From NCBI GenBank assembly GCA_947397865.1, contig OX377620.1, positions 57,515,092-57,579,091 of the forward strand: a stretch of DNA of 64,000 bases, written 5' to 3'. Source of the DNA: Polietes domitor. Taxonomy: Eukaryota; Arthropoda; Insecta; Diptera; Muscidae. The notes beneath the pieces were generated by a model. It was not told the DNA's origin. It made no database searches and saw nothing but the letters and a program-made list of their open reading frames with translations. Below, one piece after another: positions 1 through 12,486 of this stretch (position 1 is the stretch's first letter; the number at the start of each line of letters is the position of its first letter). A program made the translations under genes and the position numbers.

Positions 1-26
1 TTGTTTGGTAACCATACCAATTGAAT

Positions 27-440
27 ATTTATTTAAATAACACATTTAGTGCGGAGTAAAACGCCGCTTTGTTTTTAAAAATTCGTTAGTAATTGTCTGA
101 GTTATTGAAGTTTGTATTAACACTAACTTTTTTCAACAATCCAAAGTTTGATCACTCCAGTTCACATCTCTCATAATTTTAAGAGTGGAGGTCCAATAAA
201 AATAGGTAAAAAATACGTCAAAGAGATGAAAACTACGAAAAAATAACAGATATTCCATTTTTTCCAAAAAAATACACGAATTCCCAAAGTGGGGAAAATT
301 TGTTCCAAAATTGGGGATTTTTTATTTAAATGGCAGCCATGATTTTTTATCGCTTTTATTTATTTTGATGAATTGTACTAAAGGATTTTTAAAAACAAAG
401 CGGCGTTTTACTAATTACTAAATGTGTTATTTAAATAAAT
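27..440. repeat. Foldback element with about 55-base arms
   Basis: The left arm (27-84: TTTAAATAACACATTTAGTG, AAACGCCGCTTTGTTTTTAA) is inverted at 387-440 (AAAACAAAGCGGCGTTTTAC, CTAAATGTGTTATTTAAAT). A few bases are inserted in the right arm. No target duplication was defined; the window edge is close. Confidence 0.75.
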
Positions 441-1299
441 TTGCAATTTGTACAGTTACTAAACATGTGGAAAAACATTGCCAAAATTCAAAAATGGCTA
501 AAAATTGTGTAAAAAGTGTGTTTCCTCGACTAAAGCACACATATTTTTAACCTTTCTTAAATTAAATTATATATATATATAGTTATAAGTGTGAAAAGGT
601 AAAAAACGGTTTTTTACCCTAACTCAAGATGTTGGGGGTGTCTGGCACTACACGTGGATATACAGATTCTTGTTCTACTCGACAATATAATAATATCACT
701 TCATAGAGTTCTCTACCTCATTCCTTTTTGCAACACTTTGTTATTTGTCCAATTAAATTATTTTCTATGAAAAATTGTCATATTCTAGTAAACCGAGTGG
801 GGAAATAATAATTTATCAATTATCCATTTCTGGATTCTTTTGTATTTTTTACATCAAGTCCTCTTTCCAAAATATTATATATAAACTTTACGAAGTTAGC
901 TAAGTCCTACCAAATATAAACTAAGTAAGTAAATATAAGAAAAGGTATGAAAATCTTTCCCTTAAAATTAATTTATGGATTTTATATTTTTCTGCCGACC
1001 TTAATGCAATTTGGCACATATCACTTTTTAGTGCCCTAAAACTATTTGGCTCTAAAATATTTTTTTATTAAAATTATAACATTTTTGAAAGATCAAAACA
1101 AAGGATTTAATAATGTAACATGCAATAAATAGCGAATAAGATTTTGTGCTACATTAGATGTAAAACTGAAACATTCACATAAACGTACCTTTTTGAGAAA
1201 AACAAATTCACAAGGAATATGGCATAAAATCTACAAAAATTGATATATCCTAGCGATATTTTAGGAAAATATCTCTAATAATGATTTAATTTTTTTGCA

Positions 1300-1380
1300 T
1301 TTTTGTCTAACAAAATACCCAAATTTCCAAAGGTGGGAAAATATGTTCCACAGTATTGGATTTTTCTACTAAAATTATTT
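1300..1380. repeat. Core of the 27-440 repeat, dispersed copy
   Basis: AATTTCCAAAGGTGGGAAAA, TATGTTCCACAGTATTGG resembles 285-325. The same core is inverted at about 45825-45910 (TTTTGGAACACAATTTCCCC) and 53370-53410. No boundaries were defined. Confidence 0.5.
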
Positions 1381-1474
1381 ACCACAGGGATTTGAACACT
1401 TTCTGAGTAAGAAGTCAACATATGAGACTATTTGAGAATTTAAAGAGGAAGGGTATGTTGTTGAAAAATCGCTG

Positions 1475-1640
1475 ACGAAACCTTTTACAGGATGGAAATC
1501 ATGATAGTGGTCGTGTGCAGCCTAGTAATAAATGTCACCATGTCATTTGTAAATAAATTTGCATTCTATAAAATATAGATGCAAAATGGTCTTGAGCCAG
1601 AAGAATATTCCAGTTCAAATCAAATATTGATTACAGACCA
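1475..1640 (+). repeat. Single diverged arm of the 61.7-62.2 kb palindrome family
   Basis: This matches the right arm of the palindrome (GAAATCATGATAGTGGT, AATAAATGTCACCATG, GCAAAATGGTCTTGAGCCAG) and continues past it (CAAATATTGATTACAGACC). The other arm is absent. It is more diverged than the two arms are from each other. Confidence 0.8.
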
Positions 1641-2227
1641 AAATAAAATAAACAAAAAAAATAAAATAAATCTTTGAAAAAATAATATGTTTGTAATGAA
1701 AAATTTGCAATTTTGGAGAGGGCCTTTCGGGGGACGTTGGGGTCACCTATTGGTCCGCACTAGAGATCCTGAATTTTGCAAATCATCTGGAAATATCTCT
1801 GCTCTAATCATGTGACATTTTCTTAAGATAAGATCCGTTTAAAAGTTCAGAAGCGAAAAATTATTTGTAGATATAGCAGCAATTTTTAATTTTGATTTAA
1901 ATCGATAACTAATTGATTACTATTGATTCTTATTACTATTGATCCTTTCAACTTTTAACCTATGATTATCTAGCACATTTTCTGGCAAATTTTACCTAAT
2001 ATGCAATATCTAAACACATTTTTGACATTATTTTGATATGTATTGAAGGACTCTAAATAATTATTTTGGATGATCGCCCACTTAAAATGGGCGTATTTTA
2101 CACGTCTTATTATGAAGTTAGATCATAAATACATTGACGCTGCTGTTAGTGGCATAAAACTTACGATTTATTTTGTTAATGTTTCCGTTCCGTTGTATAA
2201 AAAAATGAACAAGACAATTATGATAAC

Positions 2228-3020
2228 TACTAGCTGAACCCCGCCCGCTTCGCTAGGCGCAAAAAAAACAAATGGTAAAATTAAAATAAGATTTCATATT
2301 GATCTTATCATATTGATATTATCGTGGTCAGTAATATATACGTTCCAATTTGCAGCCTTCTAGCTAAAAACACTTTTTCCACGCCCCCTTTCCACGCCCC
2401 AAGAAACGAAAATTCAAAATCCGGCATCATATTTATCTTTCTCATGGTCAGTAATATGTACGTTCCAATTTTCAGCCTTCTAGCTAAAAAAACACTATCG
2501 CCACGCCACTAAACGAAAATCGAAATTTCGGTATCATATTTATCATTCTCGTGGTCATTAATATACATGTATCAATTTTCAGCCTACTACCGCTCAAAAA
2601 CAATTTTGCCACGCCCGCTCCGCCCACAAAACGAAAATCCAAATTTCGCCATCATATTTATCATTCTCGTTGTCAGTAATATATAAATTCCAATTTGCAG
2701 CCTTCTAGCTCTGAAAAACACTATTGCCACGCCCACTCCGCCCACAAAATGAAAATCTAAATTTCGGCATCATATTTATCATTCTCGTGGTCGGTAATAT
2801 ATATGTACCAATTTTCAGCCTTCTAGCTCTCAAAAACACTATTGCCACGCCCCCTCCGCCCACAGAGCAAATTTTTAAAAATTCTATAGCCTATAGTTCC
2901 TTCCAGACCTGTATCTATCTGTACTGAAAATTTCAACAACATCGATTCACCCGTTTACACGTGATTGCGGAACAAACAAACAGACAGACTTACACTAAGG
3001 TTTTATAATATTAATAGGGA
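2228..3020 (+). repeat. Tandem-unit element, period about 118
   Basis: It starts CTAGCTGAACCCCGCCCGCT, with CTTCGCTAGGCGC. Five units follow, keyed on CCACGCC at 2379, 2501, 2609, 2727 and 2845, with TCATATTTATCATTCTCGTGG and CAATTTTCAGCCTTCTAGC. The tail has CCCGTTTACACGTGATTGC, ACAGACAGACTTACAC and TTATAATATTAATAGGG. The overall design is like families A and B but the sequence differs. The 62- and 67-codon frames here are artefacts. Confidence 0.75.
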
Positions 3021-3339
3021 TATGGATAGGGATTAATAGGGATTAAAAGTAATACAAAAGTGTCCTACTTCTTTTCATGTTGCTTTTCCCGAAAATATAA
3101 ATAAAATTTGATTCTTTGACATTTGTGGAAGTACTTCTTCTTTTTTCATGTGTTGTTTATAAGAACATTTTAAACAGATGTGCCGATTCGGAAAATGTCC
3201 GCATTTTTATTGATATAACGAAAATGTTTTCATGATTGAAGAAATCACATTTGTGAATATTTTCCTAGTGCCTGGCAATGCGAACGTGATTTCACATCTA
3301 TTTTCGAGTGTGTTGTAGCTTTTCTTTTCATTTATCCAT

Positions 3340-3400
3340 TTATTCATATGATGCTGATTGTGATGACGATGAGAATGATGATGATCCCCCTCATGACCGC
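3340..3400 (+). repeat. GATGATGA-type imperfect triplet tract
   Basis: ATGATGCTGATTGTGATGAC, GATGAGAATGATGATGATC. Similar tracts near 33365-33415 (GATGATGCTGATATTGATG). Low complexity, no gene. Confidence 0.7.
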
Positions 3401-4280
3401 AAATTACTGCCGCATGTTATTTATTTGGAACTTAATAAAGTATCATCAACATCAGCATGAACATCATCGTTGTCAATTTGCAATTTGATATCATACTCTG
3501 GTGTTAGCAAAATATGTTTATTTTCATTTGAATTTCTCTTTCTGTGCATATGTATTCAGCTGTGGACAAAAGTGACCGCATAAATAAACAATTTCAAGAC
3601 ATTATAAATAATAAATGTTTCATTGCCAACATTCGAATGACATGCTGTGAATGTGACCAATTTAAAATATTCCAAAAAATATTGATTGAGATTTTTCCCA
3701 CTTCATGCCTTGTTACTCCATCTGTCAGAAAAATAAAATTATTTCATTAATAGTTATAGTCACTATTGCACACTACTGTATTTACATAATAAATATCCCT
3801 AGTCATCGGTTGGTTGTGGCATGTAGTAGCCACCCGTGGAAATATGTACATATTTCGAGTATGTTTATTTATGACAATGTAACCAAAGTTTTTATTTGTG
3901 AATAGCTTTTCGCTATTAGTGAATGTTTACAAATTTTACAAAATTTCTACTTTATTTTGATCGTGGGAAAATGTATTGGTTACATATGAACACAACATTT
4001 TTTGGAACTGTTCGGAATTCAAACAACATGGACCTCACGAAATTGTACACCTCTTGTATTCATATAAATCTGACAGCAGTATAACTGATGACATATCACA
4101 GTGGAAGCAACAAAGTGTTTTTAGCAATTATTCGTACTTTGCATTTTTTCATTAAAATTTTAATTCTAAGTACAAAGTACGTCTCGTATTTGTACTATCC
4201 CGATTCGCATAGAAACAGTGGTGTAGATACTGTCGCCAAATATTGAGAATATTTTTTAATAGATAACAATCTGACGAAGA

Positions 4281-6356
4281 ACAAGTAAGAAGGCTTTAAG
4301 TTCGGCCGAGCCGAATCTTATATACCCTCCACCACGGAGTGCATTCCACAGTATTACCAGCAGATTAAAGGATGTCGACTTTACATAGAAGTACAGTACC
4401 ATATTACGAAAATTGTGATATTTTTATGCACATTTACTATAATTGTTTACTATTTCAAACTATAATGTATACTTATGCGCACTGTTTAAAATCGACTACT
4501 ATATATAAATAAAATGCTAAAATTGTGAAAGTGAACATGCCTAAAGATTGTCGGTCGCCATTAGAAAGAAGCATTTTCAGATACAGACAAAGTGATAAGA
4601 AAAGTATAAATTTTAAAAATATCCCCATTCGCCCCATTCTCCGCCCAAATGTACAAATTTCGAAAAAAACATTTTTCGAGTCTTCATAGTCAGAATGTAT
4701 ACACCGAATTTCATGATTTCAACTTCAGCGGTTTGGTAGGTCCCATTTTTATCCCTCTTTTTTAATTATATCCATTAAATGTACGCATTTCGAAAAATCC
4801 CTCTATTTGACGTGTCTATGCAATTAGAGGGATGTACACACCGAATTTCATGATTCTAGCTGTTGTCGTATTATTGGTACCATATTTTTGTCCAATTTCA
4901 CCAGCTAAAACTTTTATTCTTTTTTGTGTTGCTTCCAAGCTACAAGAGGAATGGCCGCAACAAATTTTAACTGTATGCAAATCTGAAATTTAATTAATAA
5001 GCCAAGGCTACCAATATTTGTATACTATGTATATATAATGGATATAATACTTCAATTCATAAAGTAAATATAAGGGAGCAATCATAAATACCCTAAATAT
5101 TGGGGGATAGAGAGTGTATTTTCAGCTACAGTCGTTTGGTTGGTTGTATTTCCATCCTATTTTAATTTCAAAAGTATAAATTTTGAAAATACATTATCTC
5201 TCACGTACACAGTATAAGACAACTTCATGATTCTACCATTTTTTGTCGTAAAAGCAACAAAATAAAGTACGAATTTGAAAAAAAATATTTTACGTGGCTA
5301 TGCAGTCAGAGGAATGTATACACCGAATTCCATGATTCTATCAGCGGCCATTTTGTTGGTACCATTTTTATCCCCTTTTTCCAATTTTGCCCCCTCAAGA
5401 GTACGACTATCTAAAATCTCTTTATTTTACGTATCTACACAATTAGAGGGATGTACACATCGAATTTCATAATTCTAGCTGTATTCGTTTAGTTGGTACT
5501 ATTTTTATACCCTGTAGCCATTGTATCCCTTGATAGTACGAATTTGGAAAAACTCGTTTTATATTTCGTGTCTACGCAGTCAGAGGAATGTATATTCCGA
5601 ATTTCATGATTCAAGTTGCGGTCATTTGGTAGGTACTATTTTTATCCCCTTTTTCCATTTAGACCCCAAAAAGTACAAATTTTGGAAAGTTCTTTTATTT
5701 TACGTGTCTACGCAATCAGAGGAATGTATACATCGAATTTCATTATTCTAGGTGCAGCCGTTAAGTTGGTACTATTTTTATCCCTCTATCCCAATTTAAC
5801 CCCTTATAAGTAAGAATTTATAAAAAATACTCTTATATTATGTATCTACTCTATTAGAGGAATGTACACGCCAAATTTCGTGTTTCAATCTGTTGTCGTT
5901 TGATACCATTATCCTTATACCATTTTTATCCCTTTTTGTCCCATTTCGCCCCCTACAAATAAAAAACACTCTATGGTGCCCTTTTATGCTATAAAGGGAA
6001 TGCGCATTGCAAATATCAAGTGAATACAAGCTAATATGTTCAAAAAACATGCTGAAATACTCTACTCTAAATATTAGGGGTATTTTCAGTCCTTGTGTGG
6101 GAAAATTTTTTCCCTCTGGGCCGATTTCGCCCACTTTCAATCCCAACCGATCTACAACCATAAGACACATTTAGGCAAATTTTGAACCTCCTAATTCGTT
6201 CGGCCTCTATCGTGCTTTCAACAGACAGACAGACGGACATGGCTAAATCGTCTTAGAATTTTACCACGACCCAGGTCTCCGATGAATATTTCAAGGTGTT
6301 ACAAAAGGAATGACAAAGTGAATATACCCCCATCCTGGAGGTGGAGGGTATAAAAA
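4281..6356 (+). repeat. Family A element, full length
   Basis: It opens ACAAGTAAGAAGGCTTTAAG, with GTTCGGCCGAGCCGAATC and TATACCCTCCACCAC. It closes with a GACAGACAGACGGACATG run, CGTCTTAGAATTTTACC and GGAGGTGGAGGGTATAAAAA, so the ends are inverted (TATACCCTCCACC / GGTGGAGGGTATA). The body is a tandem array of about 137-base units around GAATTTCATGATTCTAGCTG, at 4706, 4843, 5325, 5462, 5599 and 5735. The family is widespread in fly genomes; its class is unsettled to me. Open frames inside are repeat artefacts. Confidence 0.8.
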
Positions 6357-6357
6357 T

Positions 6358-6538
6358 TGTCTATGGTTAAATGCAAAAGTTATGACCGACCATCTTTGTA
6401 GACATAGAATAATCAAAAAACATCTTTTTATTTTTGCTTAAATAGCGTTTTTGTAGACGCCTTAAAAACAAAATATTTATTTAGCTCTCTTATGTCTACA
6501 AAGAGGGTTGGTTATAACTTCAACATTTATTCATAGAT
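6358..6538. repeat. Short foldback element
   Basis: The arm at 6361-6406 (GACCATCTTTGTAGACATA region, diverged start) and the arm at 6489-6536 (TATGTCTACAAAGAGGGTTGG) are inverted copies of about 46 bases around a 80-base centre. It sits right at the right edge of the family A element. Confidence 0.65.
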
Positions 6539-6599
6539 ATTTTTAAAATAGGCACTGACGAAAGTCTTTAGGATGCCGACTATTAAAAAATATAATTCA

Positions 6600-6830
6600 T
6601 TTCGTGCATCTCCCTGACTGTGCGGACGAGCAATATAAATGGATGTTTCAAAATTTAAATTTTAGGGGGAAGTGGGACGAAAATCAGTGGTACCAACCAG
6701 ATTATTGCAGCCGCAATTATGAAATACAGTGTGAGTGTGCAATCCTTTGACTACGTAGTCTAAACATAAATAAATTTTTCGAAATTTGTTCTTTTAAGAG
6801 AGAAACGAAACAAAAAAGGATAAAATGTAG
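6600..6830 (-). repeat. Family A fragment
   Basis: Inverted A-type unit sequence: AGTGGTACCAACCAGATTATTG, AATTATGAAATACAGTGTGAG, ACTACGTAGTC and TTTTTCGAAATTTGTTC. No ends. Confidence 0.5.
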
Positions 6831-6897
6831 TGGGCATTTGTTATTATTTAATAAATCCATCACATTACTATATTAATAAATCTATTACATTTACTAC

Positions 6898-7830
6898 TTT
6901 TTATACCCTTCACTAGGGTATTACGTCTTTGTGCATTTGTTTGAAACAACCAAAAGGAAACGAGTTAGACCCATCGTTTATTATAAGATCTTCACTTTCT
7001 GAGTCGAACCTCTTTCTGAGTCGATTTAACTATGTCCGTCTGTCTGTCCGTCTATCTGTCCTTCTGTCTGTCTGTCCATCTATTGTTGTAATCAAATTAC
7101 AGGTCGCAATTACAGTCCGATCTTAACAAAAATTGGATCAAGGACGAACGCTATTTAATTTGAAGCTAATCGGATCATAGATATAGCCCCCATACAAATG
7201 TCGCTACCAATTTGAATTTTCCGCTCTATAAACCACATATTGTACCCGATAATCTTTAAATTTGGCACAGCATCTTATAATCCAACTAGAAACACATATG
7301 CTGAAAGTGGGTAAGATCGGTTCAGAGTTAGATTTAGTCTCCATACAATTGTCGCTCCCGTTTTGATTTTTTTCCTCTCTAGAAACTACATATTTTACCC
7401 GATTTTCTTCAAATTTGGCACAACACCTTATAATCCAAATAGAAATACCTATACCTATAGCTGAAAGTGGGTAAGATCGGTTAAGAGTTGGATATAGCCT
7501 CCATCCAATTGTCGCTCCCGATTTGACTTTTTTCCGCTCTAGAAACCACATATTTTACCCGATTTACTTCAAATTTACTTCAGATCGGTTCAGATTTAGA
7601 TGTAGCTCCCATACAAATTTTGCTCTCGATTTGACTTTTCCGCTATAGTCACCACGTTATGCCATCTTTTTTCAAATTTGAACTGGAAACATCTATGCTG
7701 AAAGTAAGTCAGATCGGTTCAGATTTATATATAGCTCCAATTTCGCTCCGGATGTGACTTTTTCCCCTCTATACCTCATATATATAGTACTCATACAAAA
7801 ATCGTTCCCGATATCTCTTTTTTCCCCGAA
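6898..7830 (-). repeat. Family B element, 3' side truncated
   Basis: It begins TTTTTATACCCTTCACTAGGG, followed by the CCGTCTGTCTGTCCGTC run at about 7030. Four or so degenerate units follow, around CCATACAAATGTCGCTCCC, CCCGATTTTCTTCAAATTTGG and GGTAAGATCGGTTCAGA. The opposite end (GGCCGACTTTAGCC...ACTTGTTTT) is missing, so it is truncated near 7830. The 115-codon minus frame here is a repeat artefact. Confidence 0.72.
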
Positions 7831-9392
7831 ATCAATTGTAAAAAATTTAGGTTCCTATTCTTTTCATTTCGTAAACAAATAATAAACCATTTTTATAATT
7901 TTTATCCTTATCTTTAAGACAAGAATTCCAATTTTCAGGGGTCGAAATGCCGATTTTTCTTGCTTTGTGAAATTATAATTATATTCCTGCTATAACACTA
8001 AGTGGACATTATCTTCCCCCAAGTCAAACAGATTTTAAGAAAAAAATTAAGTAGCCCCCTTGGGAATTTACTACCTCCTCCTTTAAAAACCTTTGTTTCG
8101 CAATAACAACACATTTGCCACCATTTTTACGAGTACTTCAAACACAAACGCTATAATTTGTTGACCAAATAATAAATCTAAACAAAATTCAAGAAAAAAA
8201 AACAAATCTGTATATCAGTCACTTATTGTCACCAGAAAACAAAAACTCTTATGTAAATTTATCTCTGGCAAAGTTTTTAATTTCTGTCATTATTAATGTG
8301 TTTTTTATACAAAACCAGATTTTGTGTAAACAAATATCTCTCTCGAAAAGCAGAGACAAAAAAAACAGTCTCAGCCAGTCAATATTAAATTACTTCAAAG
8401 ACAACAAATTTCGTTAAGTCTAAGATAATAGTATGTCCATGGGAGTGTATGTATGTACATCAAAGTATTAAGCGCGTGCGCAAAGCTGCTAACTGGCGAT
8501 ATGTGGCAGGCATTTAGTAGACACACAAGCAGACACAGAGCCACAAGCCAAATTGTCGGATTAATGGACGAGGCCTAACAACTGATGGCCTCCATAAGCC
8601 CTGGTGGTGCATATCATTACATGAACCATCACTTTAGAACTGGATGGTGGCAAATGCAAAATACCTGGAGATATCAGTTAAACCACAACAACATCTCCTC
8701 CGCGATCTAATGGAAGATCTAAAGCTTGCCTTCTTAAAGATAACATAGAGAGTGTGAATCTGGTTGTTCGTATAAGTACATAATAATGGCTAATTTAAAA
8801 CGTGAAGATAATACATTAATTTTTAGCAGCTAAAAGACAATTGTTTCAATATTTCATACTTGTATGCAAGTATAATGTGTATGAAGGCCTTCTAGCAGGC
8901 CTGCTTCCAGAAGGCCCAGCCAGTTTTGTCACTGGGTTTATATAACAACATCTATACAATTACTCACATACTGTCTACCATAAACTCTTTAGAGTATTTA
9001 GTCCATTTTAAAGATAATTCACGTTGTTGTTACTCAACATATTCTGAAAATATGTAATGCGAGAATACGTTGCTAACTGACCGAGTGGCTTTGAAAATGT
9101 TCTGATACGAATATATCACGTTTTACTTTAGTGATTTCTACAGATAAGCCTCCTCGACTGCAGCACTTTTAATACACATTAAATTTAATATTAATATTAT
9201 TTATCATAATAAAACAGACATAAATGTCACAAGTACTATCAAGAGTGAAAAAACATTCGTGATATTTGTAATTATTCTGAAATAGGTCTACAGGGCTATA
9301 TCCCAAAGTGTGAATAAATTGTCAAAAATAGATGAGCAATTTAACAAACAATATTTCCCGGACTAAATACAACTCTGCACAAATTGCTGATT
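7831..9392. other. No gene recognised
   Basis: AT-rich to about 8420. From 8430 to 8720 the sequence is GC-richer and looks unique (AAGCGCGTGCGCAAAGCTGC, GGCCTCCATAAGCCCTGG) but has no frame; it could be conserved noncoding DNA. Confidence 0.4.
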
Positions 9393-10581
9393 ATTATACC
9401 TTCCATCTCCAGGATGGGGGTATACTAGCTTTGTCATTCCTAGGGTCTCAGGTCGATATTTCATATATATTATTGGTCGTCATAAAATTCTAAGACGATC
9501 TAGCAATGTCCTTCCGCCTGTTGATTGCACGCTAACATCTAAACGAAAGGAGCTAGGACATCCCAATTTTCCATAAATGCATGTTGTAGTCGTAGACCGG
9601 TTGGGATTGAAACTGGGCGAAATCGGCCCAAAGGGAACATTTTTTCCCTCGCAAGGACTAAAAATACCCACAATGACATTTAATATTTTAGAGTATTTAA
9701 GCATATTTTTACAATATGTCTGCTTGTACTTACTTGATATAACAAAAACGTGCACCATAAAGTGATTTTTATTCGTAGGGGGTGAAAGGGATAAAAATGG
9801 TACATATCAAACGAAAACAGCTAGAAACACGAAATTCGGTGTGTAGATTCCTCTAATTGAATATATACATAATATAACAGTAGTCGTTCAAAATTCGTAC
9901 TTTTAGTGGGTAAAATGGGAATAGAGGGATAAAAATGGTACCAACCAAACGGCTGCACCTAGAATAATGCAATTCGGTGCATATATTCCTCTGATTCCGT
10001 AGACACGTATTTTTCGAAATTCGTATTTTTTGGGGTTAAAATGGAATAATGGACCGCAGCTAGAGTCATGAAATTCGGAGTATATATTCCTCTGATTTTT
10101 CCAAATTCGTACTTTTTACTTTTACGGCAAAAATTGGTTGAATCATGAAGTTAGGTTATCTTACACTGCGTACGTGGATTTTCAAAAATTGTACATTTGG
10201 TATTAAAATAGAATCGAAATACAACCAACTGTAGCACCCACTATCTACCAATATTTATGGTATTTAAGATTTTTTGAAAATATAAATATAAGAATATTTA
10301 ATTTTTGAATTGACTTGAAGTATTACATATTTCGATATATATAGTGTAAACGTATTGGTTGCCTTGTAAGCGTGGTTTGAAGTAATAAAAATATTATAAT
10401 TATTTATAAAATTATTTTTTCAATATTTGTATTTGTTTTGGTTTGGCTAAATTAAAAAAAAATATATTTACCTGTAATATTACTGCACTTCTACGAAAAT
10501 CGACATACTTTGTGGAATGCAATGCATGGTGGAGGGTATATAAAGTTCGGCCCGGCCGATCTTAACGCTGTTTTTACTTGT
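9393..10581 (-). repeat. Family A element, reverse orientation
   Basis: It opens TTATTATACCTTCCATCTCC, carries AAAATTCTAAGACGATCTAGC near 9485 and closes GGTGGAGGGTATATAAAG, GTTCGGCCCGGCCGATC, TTTTTACTTGT. It is the reverse of the 4281-6356 element with fewer units. The two form a long, imperfect inverted pair about 3 kb apart. Confidence 0.78.
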
Positions 10582-11111
10582 TTTTATTTGTGCAGTTGGC
10601 AATGTCTTCAATGATATCTACAAGAACAGAGTGAATTGTCTAGGGCACAACGGAAGCTGTCCACATACAACATTTTCTCACAACTATCGCAAAAATCAAA
10701 ACAAGACAAATCTTCCATAATTTTTGTCCTGTTGAAATAACATGAACGACAATGTCGTTATATTGTCCTCGATGTCCATATTAGCGACAAATCTTTAAGA
10801 CTTGGTATGTGTGAAGGCGGCTATGCAAAATAAAGGTTCCTGGTTGCCAATTCAGCTCAAAATCACATTGCATATTGCTCTGAGAAATTGCGCAATGTTA
10901 TTCGAGTTAATTGCCATGCAAGATTGTGTAGTGTATGGTAACATTTCCAAATGAAAATATGTAAATAATTTCATTAACGCCCAAAGAAATCTGTGGTTCA
11001 GTTGATTGATGGTTCATTGAACAGGTGTCCTCATATGGGGACAGAGGGCGGTAATGGGTTAAAGTAGTTGTGACATACAGTGATTTGCAAGAAATATCAT
11101 AAAAGCAAATA

Positions 11112-11442
11112 TTACACTGTGTGTGTAAGTCATGGAAATATAATCATATCGGACACTACTTCGTGATAAAGGACCAAAATATGACCCGTGTCTCCCAGTT
11201 TTGCCCAAAGACATGCACTTTTTTATGGTGTCAGTTTTGCAAAAAAGTGATCATTTTCTCAGACTCATATCTTGCAAACCGTTTGGAATTTTGATTTACT
11301 CTCTGAGACAAAGTTGTAGCCCTTGACATAAAGAATCAAATCAAAATTGTAAACATATAAAATAAAAGAATAATAAAAATATAAAATCATGGAAATATAA
11401 CCATATAATATTTCCATGACTTAATAATTACACACAGTGTAA
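11112..11442. mobile_element. TA-flanked MITE with ACACTGTGTGT ends
   Basis: The left end TTACACTGTGTGTGTAAGTC is mirrored at the right by TTAATAATTACACACAGTGTAA. The shared inner motif AAGTCATGGAAATAT appears on both arms. TA occurs at both flanks (11110-11111 and 11443-11444). There is no coding capacity; it is 331 bases, consistent with a non-autonomous Tc1/mariner-type element. Confidence 0.75.
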
Positions 11443-11567
11443 TATAACTTTGTTTGCATTACGTATACTTAATTAAAATATAATGTAATAATAGTAAGTA
11501 TACGCCCACGTATTTATAAGGCAAGTTCAAACTCTCGTCCCAAAATTTTACCCCAATGTTAATCATA

Positions 11568-12486
11568 AAGAGTGATTTTTTTGAGGTTAGGATTTTCATG
11601 CATTAGTATTTGACAGATCACGTGGGATTTCAGACATGGTGTCAAAGAGAAAGATGCTCAGTATGCTTTGACATTTCATCATGAATAGACTTACTAACGA
11701 GCAACGCTTGCAAATCATTGAATTTTATTATCAAAATGCGTGCTCTGTTAAGAAAGTTCAGAAAGAAATTGTGTTCAGCGACGAAGCTAATTTTTGGCTC
11801 AATGGGTACGTAAATAGGCAGAATTGTCGATTTTGGAGTGAATATCAGCCAGAAGCATTGCAAGAGCTACCAATGCATCCAGTTTGGTGCGGTTTATGGG
11901 CTGGTGGCATCATTGAACCGTACTTCTTCAAAGATGATGCGAATCGTAACGTAACTGTGAATGGTGAGCGCTACCGTGAGATGATATCCAACTTTTTTTT
12001 GCCCAAAATGGAAGAACTGAACTTGGTTGACATGTGGTTTCAACAAGATGGCGCTACATGCCACACAGCTCGCGATTCTATGGCCATTTTGAGGGAAAAC
12101 TTCGGAGAACAATTCATCTCAAGAAATGGACCGGTAAGTTGGCCACCAAGATCATGCGATTTGACGCCTTTAGACTATTTTTTGTGGGGCTACGTCAAGT
12201 CTAAAGTCTACAGAAATAAGCCAGCAACTATTCCAGCTTTGGAAGACAACATTTCCGAAGAAATTCGGGCTATTCCGGCCGAAATGCTCGAAAAAGTTGC
12301 CCAAAATTGGACTTTCCGAATGGACCACCTAAGACGCAGCCGCGGTCAACATTTAAATGAAATTATCTTCAAAAAGTAAATGTCATGGACCAATCTAACG
12401 TTTCAAATAAAGAACCGATGAGATTTTGCAAATTTTATGCGTTTTTTTTTAAAAAAAAGTTATCAAGCTCTTAAAAAATCACCCTT
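11568..12486 (+). mobile_element. Tc1/mariner-type element (DD41D), copy 1, N-terminal region deleted
   Basis: The ends are AAGAGTGATTTTTT at the left and its inverse AAAAAATCACCCTT at the right, flanked by TA on each side (11566-11567 and 12487-12488), the standard mariner target duplication. The element is 919 bases, shorter than an intact copy because of an internal deletion. It has a close relative at 23618-24239. It lies between a MITE (11112-11442) and an inverted divergent MITE relative (12690-12945). Confidence 0.9.
11681..12379 (+). pseudogene. Truncated mariner-type transposase, catalytic domain retained
   Basis: An open frame of 232 codons starts MNRLTNEQRLQIIEFYYQNA. After about residue 26 it jumps straight into the catalytic domain (IVFSDEANFW), so the paired helix-turn-helix DNA-binding region is missing. 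The catalytic aspartates are visible: Asp34 (FSDEA), Asp123 (QQDGATCHTA) and Asp165 (LTPLDYFLWG). There are 41 residues between the last two, the DD41D spacing I associate with rosa-like mariners. A small second deletion is likely where MHPVWCGLW lacks the residues relatives carry between HP and VWC. The frame stays open to the normal C-terminus (RRSRGQHLNEIIFKK). It encodes a catalytic core that probably cannot bind DNA specifically; whether it is expressed is unknown. Confidence 0.88.

Noticed and set aside
2228..3020. CRISPR-like or satellite array
   Set aside because: Units are about 118 bases with degenerate, not unique, spacers, and this is eukaryotic DNA; it is a transposon-like tandem core.
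5275..6170. Open frames of 65-110 codons on both strands
   Set aside because: They translate the tandem units of the family A element and repeat the same peptide words; no coding signal.
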